Source of the DNA: Conexibacter woesei DSM 14684
Lineage (GTDB): Bacteria; Actinomycetota; Thermoleophilia; Solirubrobacterales; Solirubrobacteraceae
Assembly (NCBI RefSeq): GCF_000025265.1
Contig: NC_013739.1
Location: forward strand, 5,938,001 to 6,002,000
Direction of reading: 5' to 3'
Length of the DNA: 64,000 nt
In this document: positions 51,128 through 59,909 of the stretch, in pieces
Numbering within the stretch: the first letter of the stretch is position 1
How the letters are laid out: each line of letters opens with the position of its first letter
Notes under the pieces: generated by a model
What the model was told of the DNA's origin: nothing
Databases searched by the model: none
The model's input: the letters and a program-made list of their open reading frames with translations, nothing else
Program-made: the position numbers and the translations under genes

Positions 51128-52627
51128 TCACGCTACCGCTCCGGCGCCCGCGGTCTCGGGGACGCGGCGCTCGGTGCTCGGCGCATCGTGCGACGTCGCC
51201 GGTCGTGTGTCCGAGCGCAGCAGGGCGCCGCAGACGAGCGCGCCGGCAGCGAACAGGCCGGCCGCCCACCAGAACGCGGTCGTGTAGCCCTCGACCGCGG
51301 CGCGCGCGAGCACGTCCGGGGCCGAGCCGTGATCGGTCGCGTACGCGCTGACGGACGCGGCGGCCAGCGTGCTGAGCAGTGCGACGCCGATCGAGCCGCC
51401 GACCTGCTGGGAGGTGCCGACCGTCGCCGAGGCGACGCCGCTGTCCTGCGGCGGCACGCCCCAGGTCGCGGTCGCGTACGAGGGTGCCATCACCATCCCG
51501 AACCCGATCCCGATCACGAGCAGCGGCGGCAGCACGTGGGAGACGTAGCCGCTGTCGACGCCGATGCGCGTCAGCAGCACCAGGCCGCCCGCGGCGAGCA
51601 TCATGCCGGCCGGGATCAGCGGGCGCGCGCCGGTTCGCGGCAGCACACGCATGGTCGTCGTCGTCGCCGAGACCAGCACGACGGCGCTCATCGGCAGGAA
51701 CGCGAGCCCGGTCTCCAACGGGTTGAAGCCAAGCGTGGCCTGCAGGTAGAACGTGAGGAAGAGGAAGACGCCGAACGCGCCCGCACTCGTGAGTCCGATC
51801 GCCAGCAGCGCACCGCCGCGGTCGCGGTCGGCGACGACGCGCAGCGGCAGCAGCGGATGCGCGACACGCAGCTGCAGCGCGACGAACCCGAGCAGCAGCC
51901 CGGCGGCGGCGCCCAGCCACGCGACGGTGGCCGGATCGCCCCAGCCTTCGCGCTCCGCGTGCGCGACGCCGAACACGAGCGCGAAGAGTCCGGCCGAGGC
52001 GGCCAGCGTCCCCGGGATGTCGAGGCGCGGACGCGCGGACGCGGCGGTGGTGCCCAGCAGCGTCAGCCCGCCGATCGCCGCCGGAACCGCGAACAGGAGC
52101 GCGACGTACATGCACCAGCGCCAGTCGAGCAGCTCCGCCAGCGCGCCGCCGAGCAGCAGCCCGAACGCGCCGCCCATGCCGGAGATCGCGCCGTAGACGC
52201 CGAACGCCTTCGCACGCTCGGCGGGATCGGTGAACGTGGTCGAGAGGTACGCGAGCGCGGCCGGCGCCAGCAGCGCGGCGCAGACGCCCTGCAGTGCGCG
52301 CGCGGCGACGAGCAGCTCGAAGCTCTGCGCCGCGCCGCCCAGTGCCGAGGCGCCGGCGAAGCCGAGCAGGCCGGTGACGAAGGCCGGCTTGCGCCCGACG
52401 AGGTCGCCGATGCGCCCCCCGAGCAGCAGCAGGCTGCCGAACGCGAGCGCGTACGCGGTGATCACCCACTGGCGATCGTCGTCGGAGAAGCCGAGATCCC
52501 GCTGTGCCGAGGGCAGCGCGATGTTGACGATCGTCACGTCGAGCACGACCAGCAGCTGCGCCGTCGCGACCATCGCGAGGATCCACCAGCGCCGGCCGTC
52601 GTGGGCGTCGTGGGCGTGCGCAGTCAT
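51128..52627 (-). CDS. DHA2-family MFS exporter
   Basis: 499 residues, 14 helices: VVLDVTIVNIALPSAQRDLG in TM1, WVITAYALAFGSLLLLGGRI with GDLVGRK (motif A), and AARALQGVCAALLAPAALAY (motif C). Second gene of a three-gene operon: a small membrane protein before it (ATGA overlap) and an ECF41 sigma factor after it (within 11 nt or overlapping). The substrate is unknown; a stress-responsive export role under the sigma factor is inferred. Confidence 0.92.
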   Translation of the reverse strand: MTAHAHDAHDGRRWWILAMVATAQLLVVLDVTIVNIALPSAQRDLGFSDDDRQWVITAYALAFGSLLLLGGRIGDLVGRKPAFVTGLLGFAGASALGGAAQSFELLVAARALQGVCAALLAPAALAYLSTTFTDPAERAKAFGVYGAISGMGGAFGLLLGGALAELLDWRWCMYVALLFAVPAAIGGLTLLGTTAASARPRLDIPGTLAASAGLFALVFGVAHAEREGWGDPATVAWLGAAAGLLLGFVALQLRVAHPLLPLRVVADRDRGGALLAIGLTSAGAFGVFLFLTFYLQATLGFNPLETGLAFLPMSAVVLVSATTTTMRVLPRTGARPLIPAGMMLAAGGLVLLTRIGVDSGYVSHVLPPLLVIGIGFGMVMAPSYATATWGVPPQDSGVASATVGTSQQVGGSIGVALLSTLAAASVSAYATDHGSAPDVLARAAVEGYTTAFWWAAGLFAAGALVCGALLRSDTRPATSHDAPSTERRVPETAGAGAVA

Positions 52628-52908
52628 CGCGTGCGCCCCCGCCGCCGTACCGCGCGCACGACCAGGACGGGCGGCGCGAGCAGCAACGCCGCGATCGCGG
52701 CCGGGATCGCCGCCAGCATCAGCGGGAACAGCACGAACAGCACGATCGCCGGCATCGACAGCAGCAGGAACGGCATGCCGACGGCGACCGCGCCGACGAC
52801 GAGGTCGAGCGCCTCGCCGGCCATGTCGAGCGGGGACCGCCGCTCGGCGGGCTGTGGCGGCCGAGCGGCGACCGCATTGGAACGTCGGACTTCGAGTGCC
52901 TGCTGCAC
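52624..52908 (-). CDS. Small membrane protein at the head of the exporter operon
   Basis: 94 residues with one or two long hydrophobic stretches (VGMPFLLLSMPAIVLFVLFP, LMLAAIPAAIAALLLAPPVL) and a basic C-terminus. GTG start with AAGGAGGCGG upstream. It overlaps the exporter by 4 nt. Unknown function; possibly an accessory subunit of the exporter. Confidence 0.65.
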   Translation of the reverse strand: MQQALEVRRSNAVAARPPQPAERRSPLDMAGEALDLVVGAVAVGMPFLLLSMPAIVLFVLFPLMLAAIPAAIAALLLAPPVLVVRAVRRRGRTR

Positions 52909-52992
52909 CGTCCGCCTCCTTCATCGAGATGACGTGACTACTCCGATGACGAACCGCGGACCGACGATGTGACGTGCGGCATCATCCGGCGC

Positions 52993-53688
52993 GTGCCCGA
53001 GCCGTCCCAGCCGATGTACGAGTCGTTCGCCGCGGAGTTCGAGGCGCACGCGCGCGACGGCGCGTACAACGCGCACTACGACCGGCCCGCGCTGCTCGAG
53101 CTGCTGGGGGACGTCGCCGGTCTCGACGTGCTGGACGCCGGCTGCGGCCCGGGCCTGTACGCCGAGGAGCTGCTCGCGCGCGGCGCCGCCGTCACTGCGT
53201 TCGACGCGAGCCCGGAGATGGTGAAGCTGGCGAGGCGACGGGTCGGGTCGCGTGCAGAGGTCCGCACCTGGGATCTGGAGCGGCCGCTGGCATGGCTGCC
53301 GGACGCGGCGTATGACGTCGCGCTGATGGCGCTGGTGCTCCATCACGTCGAGGACCGTCCGCTGGCGCTCGCCGAGCTCCACCGCGTGCTCCGTCCCGGC
53401 GGTCGCCTCGTCGTGTCGACGTCGCACCCGACGACCGACTGGCTGCTCAAGGGCGGCGGCTACTTCGACCGCGTTCCGATCGAGGAGACCTGGCAGACGA
53501 GCTGGGCCGTCCGCTACTGGCGCCAGCCGCTGGAGGCGTGGTGCGAGGAGTTCGCCGACGCCGGCTTTCTGATCGAGCGGCTCGTCGAGCCGCGGCCCGC
53601 GCCCACGATGGCGGCCCGCCACCCCGAGGTGCACCAGGCGCTTGAACGGGCGCCTGGCTTCATCGCGTTCCGCCTCGTGAAGGCGTAG
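52993..53688 (+). CDS. SAM-dependent class I methyltransferase
   Basis: 231 residues. Motif I LDVLDAGCGPGLYAEELLA, post-I Asp in AVTAFDASPEMVKLAR, and LHRVLRPGGRLVVSTSHP. UbiE/Methyltransf_11 type; substrate unknown. The start is either GTG 52993 (VPEPSQPMYESFA) or GTG 52969; I prefer the shorter. Divergent from the small membrane protein/exporter operon. Confidence 0.87.
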   Translation: MPEPSQPMYESFAAEFEAHARDGAYNAHYDRPALLELLGDVAGLDVLDAGCGPGLYAEELLARGAAVTAFDASPEMVKLARRRVGSRAEVRTWDLERPLAWLPDAAYDVALMALVLHHVEDRPLALAELHRVLRPGGRLVVSTSHPTTDWLLKGGGYFDRVPIEETWQTSWAVRYWRQPLEAWCEEFADAGFLIERLVEPRPAPTMAARHPEVHQALERAPGFIAFRLVKA

Positions 53689-53713
53689 CCGTATCCACGC
53701 GCTCGCGCCAGGC

Positions 53714-53724
53714 GTATCCGATAT
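53714..53724. promoter_or_regulatory. GTATCCGATAT element upstream of ridA-like gene
   Basis: Its first ten bases are identical to the core of the palindrome at 62499-62511 at the other end of the sulfur cluster. It lies 62-72 nt before the RidA-family start. Confidence 0.5.
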
Positions 53725-53785
53725 CCTATCGCCCGCAGTTCGAGCAGACAGACGCCTTCCCGTACCCCCACGAGGAGATCGAACC

Positions 53786-54193
53786 GTGCGCCGCGAACAC
53801 ATCAATCCGGACGGCTTGTTCCAGCACCCGTCGTTCACGCGCATCGTGAGCGTGTCGGGAGCGATGAGACTGATCTTCATCTCGGGCCAGACGCCGACGG
53901 ACGAGAACTACAAGGTCGTCGCCGAGGGTGACTACGCCGGTCAGTACCGCCAGGTGATGGACAACCTCGGGGTGCAGCTTCGCGCCGCGGGCGCGACCTG
54001 GGACGACGTCGTCTATCGCCGGATCTTCACGCTCGACGTCGACGCGCTGATCGCCGCCCTGCGCGCCCCCGAGGCCCGCGGCTACTGGAACGCCGAGACA
54101 CCGCCCGGCAGCACGCTGGTCGGCGTCACGCGCCTGTCCGATCCCGCGTTCCTGGTCGAGATCGACCTGCAGGCGATCGTCGCGGCCGACTGA
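53786..54193 (+). CDS. RidA/YjgF-family enamine/imine deaminase
   Basis: 135 residues. ISGQTPTDENYKVVAEGDYA, GQYRQVMDNLGVQLRAAGAT and the C-terminal strand VTRLSDPAFLVEIDLQAIVA fit the RidA trimer fold. RidA hydrolyses reactive enamine/imine intermediates released by PLP enzymes, which suits the nearby aminotransferase. The GTG start has GAGGAGATC upstream. Convergent with the exporter gene at 54204. Confidence 0.85.
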   Translation: MRREHINPDGLFQHPSFTRIVSVSGAMRLIFISGQTPTDENYKVVAEGDYAGQYRQVMDNLGVQLRAAGATWDDVVYRRIFTLDVDALIAALRAPEARGYWNAETPPGSTLVGVTRLSDPAFLVEIDLQAIVAAD

Positions 54194-54203
54194 CGGACCA
54201 GCG

Positions 54204-55703
54204 CTACCCGGCCGGGCGCGTGCGCAGGAGCGCGAGCACGAGCGCCAAGCCGAGCAGCGCGGCGAGCGAGGCGATCAGGAACGTCGTCCCGAGGGCCGCG
54301 CTGACAGCGTCGCGAATCGCGCCGTCGAGCTGAGCGCGATCCGCGACCGGCGCGGCGTCGAGCACCGTCCGCGCGCCGCCGCTCGCGACCAGCTCTGCAT
54401 CGCCTGACCGGCGCAGCTCGCCGCCGAGCCGGTCGGCGATCCGCGCGCTGAAGACGCTGCCGAGGACGGCGATCCCGAGCACGAGCCCGAACTGGCGCGC
54501 GGTGTTGACGGCGCCCGCGGCCATCCCGGCACGGTCGTGTGGCACGGCGTCGACCGCAGCGGACGCGAGCACCGGGCTCGCGACGCCGACGCCGATCCCC
54601 ACGACGACGACGCCGGCGAGCAGCCGCGGCCACTCCGAGCCGCCGTCGAGCCCGGCCTGCAGCACGTCGCCGATCGCGATCAGCGCGAGCGCCACGCCGA
54701 ACACGCGCCGGGGCGCGATCCGCTGGGAGAGGCGGCCGCCCGCGACCGCCACGACGAACGCCGACGCGCTCAGCGGCACGATCACCAGGCCCGCCTCGAC
54801 AGGGTCGAGCCCGAGCACCGACTGCAACCAGATCGACGCGTACGGGAGCGCCCCGAAGGCCGTCGCCATCAGGAACGCCGCGGCGATCAGGACCCCCGTC
54901 AGCGTGCCCCGCCGCAGCAGCCCGAGGTCGAGCAGCGGCGCGCGCGAGCGCGACTCGATCGCGACGAACGCGCACAGCCCGAGCACGGCCACGGCGAGCG
55001 GGCCGAGCGTCCACGCCGACGTCCAGCCCTCCCCGCCGGCCTCCATCACCGTGACCGTCGCCGCGGCCGCCGCGAGCGTGAAGGCGATCCCGCCGGCCCA
55101 GTCGATCCGCCGCCCGGCCGCGACGGGCGGCTCACGCAGCGCACGGCGCGCGACGGCGATCGCGACCAGCCCGAGCGGGACGTTGACGAAGAACACCCAG
55201 CGCCACGACAGCCCCTGCGTCAGCAGCCCGCCGACGATCGGCCCGGCAGACGCCGCCGCGCCGTTGGTCGCGCTCCAGATCCCGAAGGCGACCCCACGCG
55301 CCGATCCGCTGTACGTGGCGCTGATCAGCGCGATCGACGTCGCGAACATCGCCGCGCCGCCGACGCCCTGCACGGCACGGGCGGCGATCAGCACGTCGAC
55401 CGACGGCGCGAGGCCGCAGGCAAGCGAGGCGGCGGCGAAGACGCCGAGGCCCGCGAGATAGGTGCGCCGGCGTCCGACGACGTCGGACAGCGATCCGATC
55501 AGCAGCAGCAACGCGGCGAGCGTGAGCGCGTACGCCGTGACGATCCATTGCAGGTCGCTGAACGACGCGCCGAGCGCGGGCGCCATCTCCGGCAGCGCGA
55601 CGTTCACGATCGTGACGTCCACGAGCAGCATGAACGTCCCGAGGCAGACGGCGGCGAGGCCCGCCCAGCCCGGATGCGAGTCGGGTGGGCGAGCCGCCGC
55701 CAT
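54204..55703 (-). CDS. DHA2-family MFS exporter
   Basis: 499 residues, 14 helices: LVDVTIVNVALPEMAPALG, WIVTAYALTLAALLLLIGSL with SDVVGRRR, and AARAVQGVGGAAMFATSIAL. Last gene of the minus-strand sulfur cluster, 19 nt after the aminotransferase stop. ATG 55703 avoids a 38-nt overlap that the longer start would need. It may export a product or toxic intermediate of the cluster. Confidence 0.9.
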   Translation of the reverse strand: MAAARPPDSHPGWAGLAAVCLGTFMLLVDVTIVNVALPEMAPALGASFSDLQWIVTAYALTLAALLLLIGSLSDVVGRRRTYLAGLGVFAAASLACGLAPSVDVLIAARAVQGVGGAAMFATSIALISATYSGSARGVAFGIWSATNGAAASAGPIVGGLLTQGLSWRWVFFVNVPLGLVAIAVARRALREPPVAAGRRIDWAGGIAFTLAAAAATVTVMEAGGEGWTSAWTLGPLAVAVLGLCAFVAIESRSRAPLLDLGLLRRGTLTGVLIAAAFLMATAFGALPYASIWLQSVLGLDPVEAGLVIVPLSASAFVVAVAGGRLSQRIAPRRVFGVALALIAIGDVLQAGLDGGSEWPRLLAGVVVVGIGVGVASPVLASAAVDAVPHDRAGMAAGAVNTARQFGLVLGIAVLGSVFSARIADRLGGELRRSGDAELVASGGARTVLDAAPVADRAQLDGAIRDAVSAALGTTFLIASLAALLGLALVLALLRTRPAG

Positions 55704-55722
55704 CAGCAGCCCCGGACCGCGC

Positions 55723-56880
55723 CTAGCCGGCCAGTGCGGCGCGGACCCCGCTGCCGACACGGCTGAGCCGGTCGACCGGCTCGCATCCGAACGCGAAGCG
55801 GACGAGCGTCGCGCCGTATGTCTCCCCCGAGAGCTTCAACGACGTCGCGGCGATCTTGGAGCGGCCCATCAGGAGCTTGACGGCCTCGCCCGCGTCGAGC
55901 CCGAACTGCGAGACGTCGAGCGCGCACGACCAGCCGCCGGCCGCGGGCACGACGCCGAACTCGGCGAGCTGCGCCGCGATCGCGTCCCGCCGGGCCGTCC
56001 ATTCCACGAGCGCGCGCTGGAGGTCGGCCTCGTCGTTCTGCGACAGGACCGCGGCGCCCGCGGCCTGCGCGATCGCGGGAGCGCCGGAGCCGACGTTGGC
56101 CACGACGCGATGCAACGACTCCATCGACTCCTCGGGACCGGCGATCCACCCGATCCGCCAGCCGACCATCCGGAACTCCTTCGACAGCGACCCGACGACG
56201 AAGGTCCGCTCCCGCATGCCCTCGTAGTTCAACGGATGCAGTCGCGGGCGCCCGTCGTAGACGATCGCCTCCATCGCCGCGTCGTAGATCAGCCACAGGT
56301 CGTGCTCGCGGCAGACGCGCGCGATCGCCGACCACTCCTCGTCGTTCAGGACGGCGCCCGTCGGCATCGAGGGGTTCGCGATCAGCACGGCGCGCGTCCG
56401 CGCCGTGATCGCCTCCTCCAGGCGCTCGACGTCGAGGCGCCATTCGCCGTCGGCGACGACGAACGGCAGGTGCCGCGGCACGCCGCCGGCGAGGCGGACG
56501 CGGTTGAGCAGACCGGTGAACGTCGGATCGGGGACGATCACCTCGGCCTGTTCGTCGACCGTCGTCAACAGGACGTCGAAGACGCCCTCCAGCCCGCCGG
56601 CCGTGACGACGATCTCGTGCTCGGGGTCGTACGCGACGCCGAGGCGCCGCTGCAGGTGCGCGGCGATCGCGTCGCGCAGCTCCGCCGTGCCGCGCGTCGG
56701 CAGGTAGCTGTTGGCCTCCCGCCCGGCGAGGCGCTCGCGCGTCACGCGGAGCGCCGCCTCCGGAGGCGCCAGATCGGTCTCGAAATGATGCAGCTCGAGC
56801 ACCTCTGGGTCGGCCCGCGCGGCGGCGAACGCGCGGTCGATCCCGTGAGGGGTGAGGCGTTGTACCCGACTGGCCAGCAT
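55723..56880 (-). CDS. PLP-dependent aminotransferase, class I/II
   Basis: 385 residues. ANSYLPTRGTAELRDAIAAH, VTAGGLEGVFDVLLTTVDE, NPSMPTGAVLNDEEW (Asn contact), YDAAMEAIVYDG (Asp contact), and VGSLSKEFRMVGWRIGW with the Schiff-base Lys. C-terminal Arg in ATLVRFAFGCEP. Aspartate-aminotransferase-like; the substrate is unknown. ATG 56880 has CGGAGA upstream. A strong hairpin separates it from the binding-protein gene, so it may be expressed at a lower level. Confidence 0.9.
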   Translation of the reverse strand: MLASRVQRLTPHGIDRAFAAARADPEVLELHHFETDLAPPEAALRVTRERLAGREANSYLPTRGTAELRDAIAAHLQRRLGVAYDPEHEIVVTAGGLEGVFDVLLTTVDEQAEVIVPDPTFTGLLNRVRLAGGVPRHLPFVVADGEWRLDVERLEEAITARTRAVLIANPSMPTGAVLNDEEWSAIARVCREHDLWLIYDAAMEAIVYDGRPRLHPLNYEGMRERTFVVGSLSKEFRMVGWRIGWIAGPEESMESLHRVVANVGSGAPAIAQAAGAAVLSQNDEADLQRALVEWTARRDAIAAQLAEFGVVPAAGGWSCALDVSQFGLDAGEAVKLLMGRSKIAATSLKLSGETYGATLVRFAFGCEPVDRLSRVGSGVRAALAG

Positions 56881-56907
56881 GCGTCTCCGTTTCACGAAAT
56901 GGCGAGG

Positions 56908-56942
56908 CCCGTGGGTCTCGCCGCATCGGCGAGACCCACGGG
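56908..56942 (-). terminator. Perfect 16-bp hairpin between binding-protein and aminotransferase genes
   Basis: Arms CCCGTGGGTCTCGCCG (56908-56923) and CGGCGAGACCCACGGG (56927-56942), 3-nt loop, 7 nt past the binding-protein stop. It could terminate, attenuate or stabilise the upstream mRNA. Confidence 0.8.
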
Positions 56943-56949
56943 AGATCGC

Positions 56950-57957
56950 TCACTTGATCGGTCTGTTGTCCATCCCCTGCGCCGTCTGGGCAGCTTCGAG
57001 CGCCGAGACGTCGGTCATCTCCGCGAACGACAGCGGCTCCTCGACACCGGTCTGCGCCAGCCCCTCCTTGAACGTCTCCTCCTCGAGGTAGAGGTTCGGG
57101 CAGAAGGTCGCGATGCCGCCCTCGTAGTCGTACCGGTCGCCCGCCACGTCGAAGCCGGCCTCCTCGGCGATCTCGAGGACTCTGTCCTTCTTCGCGACGT
57201 CGAGGTACTCGGCGGCGCCGCGCAGCGTCGCGCTCAGGAAGGCCTCGGCCTCCTCGGGGTTGTCCTTCACCCAGCCCGCCTTCGCGAACATCACGTCGTT
57301 CGGCGTGTTGACGATCTCGTCGACGACGATCTTCGCGCCGGCTCTGTCGATGACCTCCTTGGCGCTGCTGTAGAACGGCGTCAACGAGATCCGGTCGCTC
57401 GCGAGCAGTCTCGCCCACGCGGTCGAGCCGCCGGGGACGAAGACCATCTCGGCGTCGACCGAGTCGATGTCCCAGCCGGCCTCCTTGAGCGCCTCCTTGC
57501 GCAGATCGATCTCCGGGTTGCCCGCCTCCATGCCGAGCACGATGTCCTTGCCGTCGAGATCCTCGACCGACTCGATGCCGGGGGCGACCGCAAGACGGAT
57601 CTGGTTGTTGCAGCGGTAGCCCGAGAACGCCTTGAACTCGAGTCCCTTGCTGATCGCCTCGTTCAGCGTCCCGAGGTCCGCCGTGCCGACCTCCGCCTGG
57701 CCCGACGCCACGGCCGCGGTGACGTCCTCCACCTGCGAGACCTCGACCTCGATGCCCTCTCTCTCGTAGTAGCCGAGCTTGTCCGCGAGGATGAACGGCG
57801 CGGCGCTGCCGAAGTTCGGCAGGCCGACCATCACGCGGATCTTCTCCGTCTTGCCGCCGTCGGCGGACCCGGAGTCGTCGTCGGATCCGCACGCAGCGAT
57901 ACCGAGCGCCAACGCCGTTGCGACGACACCGACCATGCCCCTTTGCAGGACCTTCAT
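56950..57957 (-). CDS. ABC transporter substrate-binding lipoprotein (SsuA/NMT1-like)
   Basis: 335 residues. A lipoprotein signal ends LGIAACGSDDD with the lipidated Cys. The mature part is a periplasmic-binding fold of the NMT1/SsuA type (NFGSAAPFILADKLGYYERE, GQAEVGTADLGTLNEAISKG, WVKDNPEEAEAFLSATLRG). Such proteins bind sulfonates, nitrate or thiamine precursors. ATG 57957 has AGGAGAGGTG before it. It lies between the LLM enzyme and the aminotransferase. Confidence 0.9.
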   Translation of the reverse strand: MKVLQRGMVGVVATALALGIAACGSDDDSGSADGGKTEKIRVMVGLPNFGSAAPFILADKLGYYEREGIEVEVSQVEDVTAAVASGQAEVGTADLGTLNEAISKGLEFKAFSGYRCNNQIRLAVAPGIESVEDLDGKDIVLGMEAGNPEIDLRKEALKEAGWDIDSVDAEMVFVPGGSTAWARLLASDRISLTPFYSSAKEVIDRAGAKIVVDEIVNTPNDVMFAKAGWVKDNPEEAEAFLSATLRGAAEYLDVAKKDRVLEIAEEAGFDVAGDRYDYEGGIATFCPNLYLEEETFKEGLAQTGVEEPLSFAEMTDVSALEAAQTAQGMDNRPIK

Positions 57958-57984
57958 GAACACCTCTCCTTTGTTGCGGTGCGA

Positions 57985-59010
57985 TCAGGCGAACTCGGGC
58001 AGCGCGTCGCGCGCCAGCAGCTCCATCTGGCGGATCAGGTGCTCGGCGGTCGGTGGGATGCACCGCAGCACCGCGACGTTCAACCCGACCTGCTGGTACT
58101 CCTTGATGCGCTCGATGAACGTGTCGGGGGAGCCGATGAAGGTCCCCTCGCGCAACGCCTGCGCGTCTCTGAACTTCGGCCCGAGCGCGAGCTCGGCGGC
58201 GGCGAGCGCGGCCTCGTCGGTCTCGTCGACCGACGACCACAGGCTCACGCCGAAGTCGAGATCGTCCGTGCGACCGGCCTCCGCGGCCAGCGTGCGGATG
58301 TTCTCGACCCCGCTCGCGAAGATGTCGACCGGGCATTGGCTCGGGAGCCAGCCGTCGCCGGCGTTCACGACGCGCTTCTGAGCGATGTCCGACCGGCCTC
58401 CCCACCAGATCGGCGGGCCGGGCTTCTGAATCGGCTTCGGGTACACCTCGAGCCCGCTGTAGGAGATCGTCGCACCCCTGAACGTCGCCGGCTCGTCCGC
58501 CCACATGTTCTGCATCACGGCGGTGTACTCGTCGGTCAGCTTGCCGCGGTGGGTGGTGACGCCGTACGCCTCGTACTCCAGCTTCGCGACCCCGCCGAGC
58601 GCCGCCAGGTTGAAGCCCGCGTCAGCCTTGCGCGCCGGCAGCGCACCCGACCCGAGGCCGAGGATCACGCGGCCGTTGGAGAGGTTGTCGAGCGTCGCCA
58701 CCTGCTTCGCGAGCAGCACCGGATGCCGGTTCGGCAGCACGAGGACGCTCGTCAGCAGCTTCAGCGTCTCGGTCCGGGCCGCCATGTACGCCAGCACCTG
58801 CATCGGCTCGTAGAAGACGCGGTCGTCGCCGTCATGATGGCCGCGGCAGACGCCGATCTTGCCGTCGGTGATGAGATGGTCGCCGACCGCGAGGCCGTAG
58901 AAGCCGAGCCGCTCGGCGGCGTCGGCGACCTCCTCCATCGCGCCGACGCTGGCGACGCAGCGCGCGTCGGGCAGCTCGATGATGATGCGAACAGGACTGG
59001 TGGTTGCCAA
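57985..59010 (-). CDS. LLM-class (F420- or FMN-dependent) oxidoreductase
   Basis: 341 residues, TIM-barrel bacterial-luciferase family. VADAAERLGFYGLAVGDHLI, KQVATLDNLSNGRVILGLGS and KPGPPIWWGGRSDIAQKRVV are family hallmarks. With an SsuABC-like transporter it may be a monooxygenase that cleaves C-S bonds, like SsuD, or an F420 enzyme acting on another substrate. TTG start with GGGAGGACAC upstream. Length and motifs do not decide the cofactor. Confidence 0.88.
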   Translation of the reverse strand: MATTSPVRIIIELPDARCVASVGAMEEVADAAERLGFYGLAVGDHLITDGKIGVCRGHHDGDDRVFYEPMQVLAYMAARTETLKLLTSVLVLPNRHPVLLAKQVATLDNLSNGRVILGLGSGALPARKADAGFNLAALGGVAKLEYEAYGVTTHRGKLTDEYTAVMQNMWADEPATFRGATISYSGLEVYPKPIQKPGPPIWWGGRSDIAQKRVVNAGDGWLPSQCPVDIFASGVENIRTLAAEAGRTDDLDFGVSLWSSVDETDEAALAAAELALGPKFRDAQALREGTFIGSPDTFIERIKEYQQVGLNVAVLRCIPPTAEHLIRQMELLARDALPEFA

Positions 59011-59063
59011 TGTGTCCTCCCTAGTTTTGAGTTGAGAGCTTGTGCGACTGGGGACGCGACGGC

Positions 59064-59909
59064 TCACGCTCTCCGCGGTCCCGGGCGGCCGATCGGCGAC
59101 GCCACGTACCACGGTGCGAACCAGCGGATCGCCCACCGCAGCAGCACGCGAGCGGTGATCGTCACGATCACCATCACCAGGACGACCGCCATCGCGTCGT
59201 CCATCCGGAAGTCGAACGCCGCGCGCTGCAGCGTCACCCCGATGCCGGTCTTGGAGCCGAGGTACTCGGCGAGGATCTCCCCGATCATCCCGAGGATCAC
59301 CGCGCGCTCGAGCGCGGCGAAGATGTACGGCGCCGAGGCCGGCATGACGATGCGGCGCAGCACCTGCCACTTCGTGTAGCCGAACACGCGCCCGGCCCAG
59401 ACGTAGGAGCGGTCGACCGTGCGGGCGCCCTCCATCGTGTTCGTCAGGACGACGAAGACGACGAGCAGGAAGACCATCGCGATCTTCGACGTCGCGCCGA
59501 GACCCAAGCCCAGGATCACGACCGGCGCGATCGCGACCTTCGGAACCGAGTACGCCAGCCACGCCAGCGGCGCGAACAGCTTGTTCAGGAGCTGGAACCA
59601 GCCGATCATCAAGCCGAACGTCACGCCGATCACGGACGCGACGGTGAAGCCGATCAGATAGTTCTTGACCGTGAACCACAAGCTGCTGAGGAACGTCTCC
59701 TCCGCGATCAGCTCGCGGAACGCCTGCAGGATGTCCAGCGGCGGCGGCAGGAACGCCGGGTCGAGCAGACCGAGCGTCGTCGCCGCGAGCTGCCACAGCG
59801 TCAGCAGCGCGGCGAGCTCCAGGATCACGAGCGGCGTCCAGCCGCGCAGCCAGCGCCGCGTGCGGCGGCGCACGGTCCCCGTGCGGACGGGTGTGCTGAG
59901 GGCGGTCAT
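59064..59909 (-). CDS. ABC transporter permease (SsuC-like)
   Basis: 281 residues, six helices and the EAA loop (GARTVDRSYVWAGRVFGYTK, VLRRIVMPASAPYIFAALER). It overlaps the other permease by 4 nt. Two different permeases in one transporter suggest a heterodimer. Confidence 0.9.
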   Translation of the reverse strand: MTALSTPVRTGTVRRRTRRWLRGWTPLVILELAALLTLWQLAATTLGLLDPAFLPPPLDILQAFRELIAEETFLSSLWFTVKNYLIGFTVASVIGVTFGLMIGWFQLLNKLFAPLAWLAYSVPKVAIAPVVILGLGLGATSKIAMVFLLVVFVVLTNTMEGARTVDRSYVWAGRVFGYTKWQVLRRIVMPASAPYIFAALERAVILGMIGEILAEYLGSKTGIGVTLQRAAFDFRMDDAMAVVLVMVIVTITARVLLRWAIRWFAPWYVASPIGRPGPRRA

